Assembly: GCA_054661495.1 (NCBI GenBank)
Contig: BAAFSQ010000118.1
Coordinates: 1-29,271 of the forward strand
Direction: 5' to 3'
Source: Zygophlyctis sp. KS116
Lineage: Eukaryota; Chytridiomycota
DNA length: 29,271 nucleotides
Each line of letters begins with the position of its first letter. The stretch's first letter is position 1. This document shows, piece by piece, positions 20,939 to 29,271 of the stretch. The translations under genes and the position numbers were made by a program. Below the pieces are notes generated by a model. That model had not been told where the DNA came from. It saw nothing but the letters and a program-made list of their open reading frames with translations, and made no database searches.

Positions 20939-22842
20939 GATAGATATTCCTGCAGAGATAAAGGTCGGACTTGTTATTGGAAAGAATGGTGCAGTATGCA
21001 AGAGTATTAGAGATCAATTTAACGTGAAAATGTTTGTAGACATTCCTAATCATTGCGTCAAGCTGAATGGTTCCCCTCAAAATGTTGCCCAGGCCCAAAG
21101 AGAGTTGCTGAAGATGTTTCAAAATTTTTCGCTGAAAGGATCCTCGACTTACAGTCATGCAAAGTTTTTTGCAACTGCCTTAAAGGATGCCCAGGGTAGC
21201 TGCTGGAAATTTATGTTTTAGTTGCAGCTCCCCTTGATAATGCAGATCAATCGTTAAACGATGTCGCAATTTCTCCGAGAAGAAATCCTTGGATTTGCAA
21301 TTTTGATCAAGTGAACATTTTAAATCTTGTCGAAAAGGTGAAGAAAGAGATCGATCCAAAAGCTAGCGACGAAAATATCAAGGTAAAAATGGTTCTTGGA
21401 ATGGCTCGTTTCAAATTGTTTTCCGCTACGGAAAACCAGTTATACTCTTATCAGCAGCTACACAATATGATTATTGGAGAGCATATGAAGTTTGGATGGA
21501 GCGGTATACTGAATCCTAAGAGTACTCTCGCCCTTAACCTGTTGACTCGTTTGATAACCGAATCAGATCATAATGACGAAACATATGTTCTCAAGATACA
21601 TCTATCTAATCCAAAGCTCTGTGAATCATACACTTTAAAGTACCATTATGACAAAGTCAGTAAAAAATGGATTCTCAAAGAAAATTATTGCCACAGAAAT
21701 ATGCATGCTTTGTTCTCTTTCCGCATAGATGATTACACTTGGATCCGTACCAGATTCTTTTCTCGGCAAAAAGGCGACTCCGATGCTAAACTTATCGCTG
21801 AAAAATATTTGCTTCTTCCAGATTTTAATGAAAAGAGTGCACAAGTAAAACTTACAGATCAAGGTGTTGCTGTGGGGCTTCGAATTGAGGAAACCGTTTT
21901 GAAAAGTAAGAAGCACGTGGAACTCTTCGGTATCCGATTTTCTCTTTATTATTACAAGGGAATAAATAATCAAGGTATATAGATTTAGATATTTAAATTT
22001 TAGAGAGTCCTGCTGGAATTCCGAGCATAGAGGCTCGTTTGGCTAAGCCGCTCTCTTCGCCATCTGAAACATTTCAATCTCTAATGGGGAAATTTTCAAC
22101 ATTATTTGAAATTTTTCCAAGACCATCTATTGAAGTTAAAGACATCGATCAGCCACTTTCCAAATCATGTATGATTTGCTTTGATAATTTTGCTCATGAT
22201 TCCAACGAAGAGGTCGGGGAGGATCATGGTGTAGTTTGTGGAAGAGGCCATACAGTTTGTTTTGAATGTTTTGAGTCGTATCTCGAAACGGAATTTGCAA
22301 AGGAAGTTGCAAATCACTATGAAAGAAAAGGGAAAATTATATGCCCATATCCTGATTGCAAAATAGTCTATACTGCCCTTCAGATTGTCCGTTGCGGGGA
22401 GCATATTGCTGCTCAATGGCTTAAAGTATTCCATCGAATTGGTGAATTGGAGGGAGTCAACTCTATTCGACATGCTTATGCTGGTGTGTTTCAAGATCTT
22501 CGTAATAGAGTTCACGATGCATTGAATCTTTCGTGTCCGAAATGCCAAGCCGTATTTATTGATTACGATGGATGCGATGCAGTCAAGTGTAATGTTTGTG
22601 CTCAATTCTTTTGTGGTCTATGTCTGCAGGCATGCCTTGACTCTTCTGACGCTCATAAGCATGCATCCTCTTGTGGTAAAAATTCTGGCTACTTTAGTGG
22701 ACCCGAGATAAAGGAAGAAATGCATTTGAAAGTTAAACAGGAAAAAGTCAAGTTGATATTAAAGTCTATTACAAATGAAGAAAAGGCTTGGGTCATGAAG
22801 ACATTCGGAACGCTTTTTATGAAAGAGGGAATAAAAATTTAG
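20931..22842 (+). CDS. KH-domain plus RING/IBR-like zinc-cluster protein, uncharacterised
   Basis: Exons from ATG 20931 to 21195, 21222-21974 and 22004-22842, with introns of 26 and 29 nt, give 618 aa. Residues about 3-60 are a KH domain (IPAEIKVGLVIGKNGAVCKS with the GxxG loop GKNG), an RNA-binding fold. The middle (about 90-345) is an unrecognised conserved-looking domain rich in beta-type strands (FSFRIDDYTWIRTRF). Residues about 395-570 form a Cys/His array like RBR E3 ligases: CMICF, CGRGHTVCFECF, ICPYPDC, then SCPKCQAVF and CNVCAQFFCGLC, closing H-x3-HASSC. A conserved catalytic Cys region cannot be assigned with certainty. This would be an RNA-linked ubiquitin ligase or zinc protein. 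The gene may extend upstream to 20194. Confidence 0.75.
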
Positions 22843-23143
22843 CGTGATGCTCAAGATGCTTAGCGATTTCTTTCATGTTTAGAATTGGATACCTGAGAAT
22901 TTTGTATCGCTATAGATCATCGCATACCTTCTCCTCTGAATTAAATTCCCTGATCAAGAATACTTTGAAAAATCTATTAATTACGATTAATAATACAAAA
23001 TAAATCAGGCTATACGGAGTATTACAAACAATAAACAAAAATACTTTCAAAGAAAATAAATGATCTTTTATAATACTAAAATTAATTTCGTCCAATTCCA
23101 TTTGCAAATTGATTCAGTTTTATCTAAGATATCTAACTTCCTC
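22843..23143. other. Noncoding spacer after the KH/IBR gene
   Basis: AT-rich sequence. A minus-strand open stretch of about 65 codons (22910-23107) has one hydrophobic segment, but its composition is that of AT-rich noncoding DNA, and I do not call it. No RNA gene or repeat recognised. Confidence 0.5.
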
Positions 23144-23428
23144 TTAAACAATTGTGCGCATATTATTTTCATAAACCATATCAAAATATTTTTCTCCAAT
23201 CTGATCACTTTTCCATTCATTATCTTCATATAAAACTCTCCCTACAAATGTCACCTTTAAGTAGTGCTGATACTTTTCTTCTGGATTCCTTACTTGTTGA
23301 TTAGAAACACATTGATCGCCATAAAAATAGCATCTCTCCCTGTCTAATTCAATCGTATCTGTACCATCTGAATTCTCGATTCGAATTTGTTTAATTATAT
23401 AATAATCACAGCCCGTCTTTCTTTTCAT
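23144..23428 (-). CDS. Hypothetical 94-aa protein
   Basis: An ATG-started frame with mixed, charged, non-repetitive protein-like composition (Asp/Glu/Arg/Tyr-rich: CDYYIIKQIRIENSDG, ERCYFYGDQC, KYFDMVYENNMR). No family recognised and no signal peptide or membrane segment seen. The real end is unsure: a GT-AG interval (about 26 nt) at the last codons would extend the C-terminus by about 13 residues. It lies between the last housekeeping gene and the repeat cluster, so it may be a lineage-specific gene or a remnant. Confidence 0.4.
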   Translation of the reverse strand: MKRKTGCDYYIIKQIRIENSDGTDTIELDRERCYFYGDQCVSNQQVRNPEEKYQHYLKVTFVGRVLYEDNEWKSDQIGEKYFDMVYENNMRTIV

Positions 23429-24453
23429 GAAGAATTTTTAGATGCGCTGATTCATAACAGGATAGCCGAGATCATCTCGGACATGAATTGCATTTTAAGA
23501 AACATTCAACAACTTTTTTTCTACAGTAAACTAATTCTATAATTGCATAAATTTAAGACTAGACACTTTTTTCCTATAAAATACTTCTCCAACTAAAAGA
23601 CATTGGCAATGGCAAAGATCACCAGCATACTCATTTTAAATAATTTGATCAAGAGCATGTATCATCATCCTCAATCGGCGACGAAAATCAGCCATTCAGA
23701 TGGAGTTGAGTTTTTTCTAATCCTCGGCAAGAACTTTCATAGTGCAGAGCTATATTAGGAATGTAGTAGTACGAGGGCGCATTTCGGCGAAAAAAAACGC
23801 ACGCTCGAACTGATTAGGATGTTTTTAATTTGCTCTTTTTGCGCGTTTTCTTCTCACAGCGCTAATAAACAAATTTGAGCCATTAGTGCTTCCAATGATG
23901 AAAAAACAGCTCCGACAGACCGCATTCCAGCCCAAAAAAGTGATGAAAACAGTGATCTGACGCTCTCAGCAGAGGAAATTCTTCAACTGAATAACTTGTA
24001 GTTTTCTTAAAGAAGGAAGTATATATAGCTGCATTTATGCTCATAGATGTTTTTGAGAGAAATCTGAAACGATCGGAACAAAAAGAATGGGAACAAAAGG
24101 AATTGGATTATTGGTAGAAGAAGTTCCATTCAAGAGCTATGACTCATGGGGATTTGAATCTACTGGCATTAATGGTTTTGACAGAAATTGATATCTCGGG
24201 CTACCAAAGACTAAGAAAAGAACCGCTAAAATGAATAATTGTATGCTTAAACTTGGAGTATGTGCAGCTGATGAGAAAGAATACTAATGCACCAAAGGGC
24301 AACTTGATAGAATCACTTTGACACTGTTAAAATCATCTCAAGACACGCATGCTACTTCATGTACACAAGCAGGCGTATATTAATATGGTCCAAAATTTTC
24401 ATTCCATCAACATTCCTCTTATTTTGCATTTTGAGACAATATTTGATCAATCC
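23429..24453. other. Gene-poor, repeat-bearing spacer
   Basis: It holds a short perfect hairpin (CCGAGA/TCTCGG, 23466-23480), the left copy of the 37-bp inverted repeat, and stretches that look like eroded coding sequence. At 23885-24000 one frame reads SASNDEKTAPTDR then DLTLSAEEILQLNNL and stops. From 24038 to 24390 two overlapping plus-strand frames are each interrupted by stops. I find no complete gene. Confidence 0.6.
23775..23811 (+). repeat. Left copy of a 37-bp inverted repeat
   Basis: This copy matches the reverse complement of 27449-27485 at 34 of 37 positions, including AACGCACGCTCGAACT without change. The two copies bracket the copia relic in opposite orientations. They may be termini of a DNA element, or two scattered copies of one genomic repeat. 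Confidence 0.8.
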
Positions 24454-25068
24454 TTAGATATTAAAACTAGCATCACAATAAGCTTCTAATACGGGATTTT
24501 CACAGTGAGAGAATTCTAAGCAGTGGTTTTTGGTTGCATTTAGATAACCGAAAAGTTTATCAATAGCCTTAATATGATCTTCATCAAATTTGGAAGCAAA
24601 TCGACCTAAAATACCTGTTGCATATGAAATATCAGGTCTTGTATTGATAGAAGCATATAAGATACTACCAATGCACTCTCTGTAAGGAAAATCTATATTT
24701 TCTGAATGTTCTGTTCTTTTGAAAACATGTCCAGTTATCATGGGAATATTAGAATATGATTTAATCTTGAATTCATCCAATTTATCACTAATATACTCTG
24801 ATTGATGAATGTAAACCTTGTTATTATTTTCATCCACAGTAATACCACACCCCAGTATTTTTGTTGGGATACCCAAGTCTTTGATTTTAAACATTTTGTT
24901 CATCCCATGAACGGTGTCTCCCCTGAGTTTGACGTCTTTAATGAACAACAGAAAATCATCCACATGACAAATAACTAAAGCGAAAAACTCTCGTGAGTGG
25001 ATAAAAAGACCCTTTTGGAATAGATGATCGTTCGAACGTGACATTACAGGATTCAACAATCTTTCCAT
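24454..25068 (-). pseudogene. Copia reverse transcriptase C-terminal half and RNase H start
   Basis: The active-site motif appears as VICHVDDFLLF (YVDD with His for Tyr), followed by MFKIKDLGIPTKILGCGI, YISDKLDEFKI, YRECIGSILYASINTRPDISYA and LFGYLNATKNHCLEF, which are standard copia RT segments. It ends in LEAYCDASF, the first RNase H motif, then a stop. The N-terminal fingers and palm are deleted. Confidence 0.88.
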
Positions 25069-25663
25069 TTAGTAGGACTCTATAACCATTATTGCAATTT
25101 CCAACCAATATTCCTTCTGTGCAAACAGGGAACAGTTTACTTGCACGCTTTGGCTTTGGCAACTGTACGTACGCAGGCTGGCCAAACTTCTTGATATACT
25201 TTATATTTGGCTTAGAATGATATAGCTTTTCATAAGGAGTGATACCATGGCTATCAGGCATTCGATTCAGTAAGTATACAGAATGTTTAAGTGCTTCACT
25301 TTGTATGGACTGCATTTGCTGTACATGAATAGGTAAATCCATTAATAGCGCACGACAAGTAGTAAAAAGCGTTCTGTTTTTCCGTTCAGCGACACCATTC
25401 TGTTGAGCGGTAGCTGTAATTGCCTGTGTAAACAATATACCATTTGACGAGCAATAGGAACCAATCTTTGTAAGTTCGCCACCTTTATCACATATCACTC
25501 TTTTGAGAGTTATGTTGAATTGCGTATTGAAAAATTTTAGTGCATCTATAAAGAAACTAAACATATCACTCTTTTGATCCATCACTTTTACCAGAGTACT
25601 ATTTGACGCTTGATGCGTGATTACACCTATTGGAATAGATTGATTTAAAAATGTAATATCCAT
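24956..25663 (-). pseudogene. Copia integrase core, 3' end fused by deletion
   Basis: The open stretch includes the catalytic-acid regions: a possible first Asp in MDITF, a second in ICDKGGELTK, and the Glu in QQNGVAERKNRTL. It continues through LLNRMPDSHGITPYEKL and the copia-typical GQPAYVQLPK and GILVGNCNNGYRVLL. After VTFERSSIPKGSFYP the sequence runs into reverse transcriptase in another frame, so most of the RT N-terminal part is missing. Confidence 0.88.
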
Positions 25664-25995
25664 GCAAAAGTTGTTTGTTTAAGTGTTGGTGGATCATCAG
25701 TAGAACCTGTTAAAACTGTATTTGTGGATTTTGCCATGATGCAAGATTTACAATTTTTGATACGTTCAATAGATTTAACATCTTGGGTAGGAGGAATGCA
25801 TCCATCAACTGCATTCTTAGGTGACCAAAATCTATATGCAATTCATAAAGATTTTTGGATGGTTTTGCAGTTACTTGAAGAATAGTAGAGTAGTTAGTTG
25901 CAGTAATTAAATTTAAATGAAATAAACCGTCTTTCAGTTGTGCATTCATCGCAGCTTTTCCATTTACTTCAACTGTCATAGAGTTAGAATCCGCT

Positions 25996-26442
25996 TTAAT
26001 AGTTATGTCCATGCTTTACTAATTTTGACATGGAAATTAAATTAAATGCAGCATTTGGAACATACAAGCAGTCATTGATCTTGATCTCATTTCCAGTTTT
26101 TGCTTTTAGAACGATTTGATCAATTCCTTTTGAAAAGGATTGACTATTGTTATGACCAGTTATTTGAGTTTCATTTTTAACCAAATTTTTAAAAACAGAA
26201 GCGTCTTTAATTATGTGCTCAGTGGCTCCAGAATCAAGTAACCAGGCATCATTAATTGCAGTCTTAGATGCCATAAAGGTAAAAGTGTTTTGATTGTTTG
26301 GTGCGACTGATTCTTTTTCTTTTTGTTTCTGCTTCTTCTTTGAAGCGATCTTTGGATTTATACCATGATGGTCTATTAGCAGTGTTTGCCCCACCATCAG
26401 CCCAACACTTTGATGTATCGTGATTCTTACCACAAGTTCCAC
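25996..26442 (-). pseudogene. Copia protease region
   Basis: A second frame carries the aspartic protease core WLLDSGATEHI and then NDCLYVPNAAFNLISMSKL, typical of copia Pol just before the GAG-pre-integrase domain. It overlaps the Gag frame and ends at a stop (HGHNY). The next frame continues from about 26,012 with LYELHIDFGHL and then shifts again to CKSCIMAKS near 25,730, showing two further breaks. Confidence 0.85.
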
Positions 26443-27067
26443 ATCTAAGTGTAGTATTCAATCCAAAACTTTCATTTTTAGGTTGCATTACTTCCTTCAA
26501 GCAAGTCTTAAGTAATGAGAGATCGATTAAGTAACTCTTTTGGGCTCGCAGGGCCTGAATAAATATATTGAATGATGGGGGGAAAGTTTTAAGGATATGG
26601 AAGATTAATTCTCCATCAGTGATCGGTGCATTCGAAGACGCCAGCAGTGTTTGCAGGTGAATTAGTCTATTGAAATATCCGTTTATATCACCTCTTTCAG
26701 CTAAAGTTGTACGAGAGAAAGCATCGCGATACATGCCTGTTGATTCTGCTGTATGAGCCTTGTGAAAATTTTCAACACCATGCCACAATTCACTTGCAGT
26801 GGTAAACTTGCTTAGTTCAGATTCAAATTTAGCATCAATAAATTTTCCGATGGCACCCATAGCTTGTTCATCGACTTCCAACCATGCTTGATTAGCAGTT
26901 GGGTCACTAATGGTCACTTTGCCATCTTTTGTTTTAGTAGAATAAGGATTAATTGGATCTCTAATTGTCCTCCAATTCTTCTTTGACTTTAAATAATTCA
27001 TTGTTGCAAATTGCCAAGCAGCATAATTTTCGCCATTATAAATAATGTATTCTTCTCTATTAGACAT
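26264..27067 (-). pseudogene. Copia Gag (UBN2-like) with zinc knuckle
   Basis: ATG start, 267 aa open. Gag-type features are NYAAWQFATMNYL, ASELWHGVENFHKA, GYFNRLIHLQTLL and ILKTFPPSFN, then the knuckle CGTCGKNHDTSKC. The knuckle has CX2CX3HX4C spacing, one residue short of the usual CX2CX4HX4C. The frame leaves the protease frame near 26,400, so the polyprotein is broken here or relies on frameshifting. Confidence 0.88.
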
Positions 27068-27134
27068 ATACTTTTCTTTTTAGTTTCGACTTTCGACTGT
27101 TAATCTATCAGTAGTAATCAGGAAAGATAATAGT

Positions 27135-27315
27135 TTATTTTATTATTCCGACTGAGGCAGCTTTGTGAACTGGCTTTGATGGCGGTTCAAATGGATCATA
27201 TCTATGGTGGGCTAGAAATAATTCTTTAGTAGTTCCAAACGCTTCATCACGAATGGGAACTGCAACATAAAAACCTCTCTCACGTCTTTCCTGGAATAGG
27301 CTTCTTCTCTTCGAG
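27135..27315 (-). pseudogene. Orphan C-terminal coding fragment, about 60 aa
   Basis: An open stretch without ATG reads FQERRERGFYVAVPIRDEAF, GTTKELFLAHHRYDPFEPPS, KPVHKAASVGIIK and a stop. It begins just after an AG (AACAAAG), as an exon would. I do not recognise the family. It looks like the last exon of a host gene whose upstream exons (at higher coordinates) are missing or replaced by the neighbouring elements. It sits between the copia Gag start and the right inverted repeat. Confidence 0.5.
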
Positions 27316-27448
27316 CTTTGTTAAACTGGATTTTTAATTATCAATCAGCCTATGCTGTTTCACAGAGATGCATGTTTTTGGTCTGGGTTTCATCACTTGG
27401 GTGTGGGAGCTGGTTCAAAGAATACACGCAAATTAGCTGTTCTCGGTT

Positions 27449-27485
27449 AGTTCGAGCGTGCGTTTTTATTCACCGAAATCCGCCC
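27449..27485 (-). repeat. Right copy of the 37-bp inverted repeat
   Basis: Reverse complement of 23775-23811 with three mismatches. Positions 27316-27638 otherwise contain no gene that I can support; the segment just after the repeat is T-rich and leads to the Gag start at 27639. Confidence 0.8.
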
Positions 27486-27638
27486 TTGAACTGGGGTTTT
27501 TCGTTTTTTGTTGTGTCATAGTGTTGCTTTTTTTCTAATGGATGTGTTCTCAATATTCTTTCAACCCGATTAAAGTATCTCAATTGAATCTCTTCCCTTT
27601 TCTGATCTTTCTTTTATACTTTTTTCAAATGAAGTACT

Positions 27639-28830
27639 ATGACTCTAAATCTTTCACCGCCTACTGCGCCCAGACAAACAGGGATAGCTAATCGCACTCC
27701 GCTTGAACTGGCCAACCCTCCTAACTCAATCGCTGATGCTCCTACAACTCAGACTGCCTTAGTCACCACTTTGGAGGATCGCATCCGTTCTTCCCGTTCT
27801 CGTCTCACTTCTTTAGAATCCTCTGCGGCAGTCATCAACGTTGCTATACAGCGCACTCAATCTCAATTGGATTCCGCCATGTCCGATCCTGCCAATTCTC
27901 GTAGTCTGGAGTCAATTGTATCCTTATCGGAGAACCTAGTAAACCTCGGCAACAACCTGGAACAAGCTCACTCCAACATCAATCTTGCTATAACCAATCT
28001 TCAACGCTTGGAACAATCTGCTCGCATGCCAGCCACCAGTCCAATCGCTACTCCAGAACCTAGTGGGGCTGCTTCTTACACCATCCCGACTTACCGATCC
28101 CCTTCATTGGCTCCACCGGTTCCGATAAATGCCCCTCAAATTCTTCGAGCCCTTCCAGTATTTTCTTCTGACGACAAGACAAAACCTACTCAGTTGATAA
28201 CGACACGTTATGCATTTATGGCTCGTTTGGAAATGGTTCTCGCGTCCATGAAGGTTCCCCAATCAGTCTGGAACCGCTTTCTTCCTCTCGTATGTAATCA
28301 GCTTCATTTTGATTGGATTATACTTAACCTGGCCTCACCAAGTGCACCTTTCGACTTCGGCTCCTACATTGACCGAAATCAAAGCCGGGTTCCTCAAGCG
28401 ATTTGACAACCCGCACCAAGCCCAGATCAATCTCACGAAGCTTTTTAATGCTTAAATGCTCAAAGATGAACCTGTAAGAGATTTCTCATCACGGTTTCAG
28501 CAGCTGATGCGTCTCTCCAGACTTTTTTCAGCTTTACGTTACTCGGCGTCCTCTGAAGATCCAGCACTCGCTACAAACTGAATTTTTCTTATCTGCCAAA
28601 AACGATCGCCCATTACCAGCCTCATACAAGCCAAGGAATCTGCAATCGCGCACGATTCTCTAGCAGCGTCTTCGTCCGATGCTGTCAAACCGACGTACTA
28701 ACCCTAAGTTGTTTACCCCTTCTACCTCAAGTTGCCTCTTGCATCCCGATAGACAGTACTCTGCTACTGATTGTCGAGCCCTTCAACACAAGTTGGCTGA
28801 TCCGAATGCCGCTTGTCCAGTCCACCCAAA
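27639..28830 (+). pseudogene. Frameshifted Gag of a second LTR retrotransposon (Ty3/gypsy-like)
   Basis: The first frame (27639-28406, 255 aa) has a Pro/Ser/Thr-rich N-terminus and a coiled-coil-like segment (LEDRIRSSRSRLTSLESSAA). The gag fold continues in another frame: EIKAGFLKRFDNPHQAQINL, a stop, MLKDEPVRDFSSRFQQLMRL, and further stops. A Cys/His-containing stretch follows (CLLHPDRQYSATDC, then CPVHP) near 28,740-28,830. Base use is clearly less AT-rich than the host genes, which suggests a different mutational history. No protease or Pol is found downstream. Gypsy assignment is by style only; other Gag families are possible. Confidence 0.65.
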
Positions 28831-29008
28831 TCTGTCAAATGCTTAAACGGTTTAATATTACGCCCTCTAATGCATCCAACACTTTTAGAAAGATTTCTTA
28901 GGGTTTATCTCAACTTGAGATACTGGATTTCTCATCTGAATCAAAAGCATACAGATTGGAAGATGCAGGTGATAATATGTTTTAATTTCAGGGACAAATA
29001 GCTACAGA

Positions 29009-29271
29009 TGGATGAATCTAATTGTTTCTGAAAGCCTGCCATTTAATCATGTTGACAAGGAAGTCGTCAGAAGTACTTTATCTCTTAAACCAATCAGTTC
29101 CACAAAAAAGTGGAGAGCATAATTTCTCAAATGCTTCCAGATAGGTTCGCTTTTATTTTTGATCAATGGTCAGCTGGAGATACTCAGTTTGTTACTATTA
29201 TAGCATCATTTATTCACAACAAAGAGAGAAGAACTTGCTTGCTTGCATTTTCCCCTCTGCGGGACGAAACT
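29009..29271 (+). pseudogene. hAT-like transposase fragment, truncated by window end
   Basis: Two frames together give hAT-type motifs: WMNLIVSESLPFNHVDKEVV and LKPISSTK in one, then VESIISQMLPDRFAFIFDQW, SAGDTQFVTIIASF and LLAFSPLRDET in the next. The switch occurs at an A-run near 29,103-29,108, and about ten residues seem missing there compared with the usual spacing. The pattern LPFxxV...LP.RF...D.WS.G..(H/Q).V...ASF resembles hAT transposases seen in oomycetes and fungi. Positions 28831-29008 show only fragmentary frames. Confidence 0.6.

Larger units (their letters stand above)
24454..27067 (-). mobile_element. Decayed Ty1/copia LTR retrotransposon, internally deleted
   Basis: Minus-strand order is Gag, protease, integrase, reverse transcriptase, then the beginning of RNase H, the copia (Pseudoviridae) order. 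It is inactive: at least two frameshifts lie in Gag-protease and at the GAG-pre-integrase region, and one large internal deletion joins integrase directly to the YVDD-region half of reverse transcriptase near position 25,010. The RNase H part stops shortly after LEAYCDASF. No pair of long terminal repeats is evident on either side, so the ends are eroded too. Confidence 0.9.

Noticed and set aside
22910-23107. Minus-strand frame with a hydrophobic stretch
   Set aside because: Composition is typical for AT-rich noncoding DNA and no junction to the neighbouring hypothetical gene is convincing.
24000-27500. Long terminal repeats around the copia relic
   Set aside because: I found no direct repeats of LTR length on the two sides; only the short inverted repeats are visible.

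Overview
This is nuclear DNA of a compact, AT-rich eukaryote, most probably a fungus. The clearest lineage marker is a Kch1/Prm6-type K+ transporter family, which is known from fungi; a fungal-type GATA factor, a Cox9-like subunit and Tim8 fit with this. Genes alternate strands, are separated by 3 to about 250 bp, and are cut by extraordinarily short GT-AG introns. I place 37 introns, and 34 of them are 23-32 nt; each is supported by restored reading frame and, in most cases, restored family motifs. Very small introns, tiny spacers and AT-richness make an early-diverging zoosporic or endoparasitic fungus (Cryptomycota/Rozella-like) my best guess, but that is inference.

Bases 1-22,850 are a dense housekeeping block. 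In order: an RWD/DEAH-box helicase (+); a small uncharacterised secreted or ER protein (-); an ABHD4/5-Cld1-type alpha/beta hydrolase (-); DPH7 (+); a Kch1-type transporter with a repeat tail (+); a GATA factor (+); a tiny bZIP (+); tRNA-Lys(CUU) (-); a Cys-rich membrane miniprotein (+); API5 (-); COX9/COX6C (-); MON1 (+); a two-LIM CRP protein (-); thioredoxin reductase (-); a TRP14/TXNDC17 thioredoxin-like protein (+); ribosomal protein eS25 (-); a PP2A activator PTPA (+); aspartokinase (-); TIM8 (+); and a KH-plus-IBR-like zinc protein (+). Six head-to-head pairs share very short promoters (DPH7/hydrolase 4 bp, COX9/MON1 about 100 bp, TRR1/TRP14 114 bp, eS25/PTPA 100 bp, aspartokinase/TIM8 57 bp, and a looser API5/upstream arrangement is tail-to-tail). 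The TRR1/TRP14 pair is functionally coherent.

Bases 22,850-29,271 change character: they are gene-poor and repeat-rich. There is one hypothetical gene (-), then a decayed Ty1/copia retrotransposon (-) with frameshifts and an internal deletion joining integrase to the end of reverse transcriptase. Imperfect 37-bp inverted repeats bracket it. An orphan C-terminal coding fragment (-) follows, then a frameshifted Gag of another LTR element (+, visibly less AT-rich) and a hAT-like transposase fragment (+) that runs off the window edge.

No CRISPR array, operon or prokaryotic defence locus is present. The most unusual features are the intron-size regime (including stop-free 27-nt introns that can be mistaken for coding sequence), the 4-bp divergent promoter with an adjacent 12-bp palindrome, and the KH/IBR-like gene with a candidate 477-nt intron.
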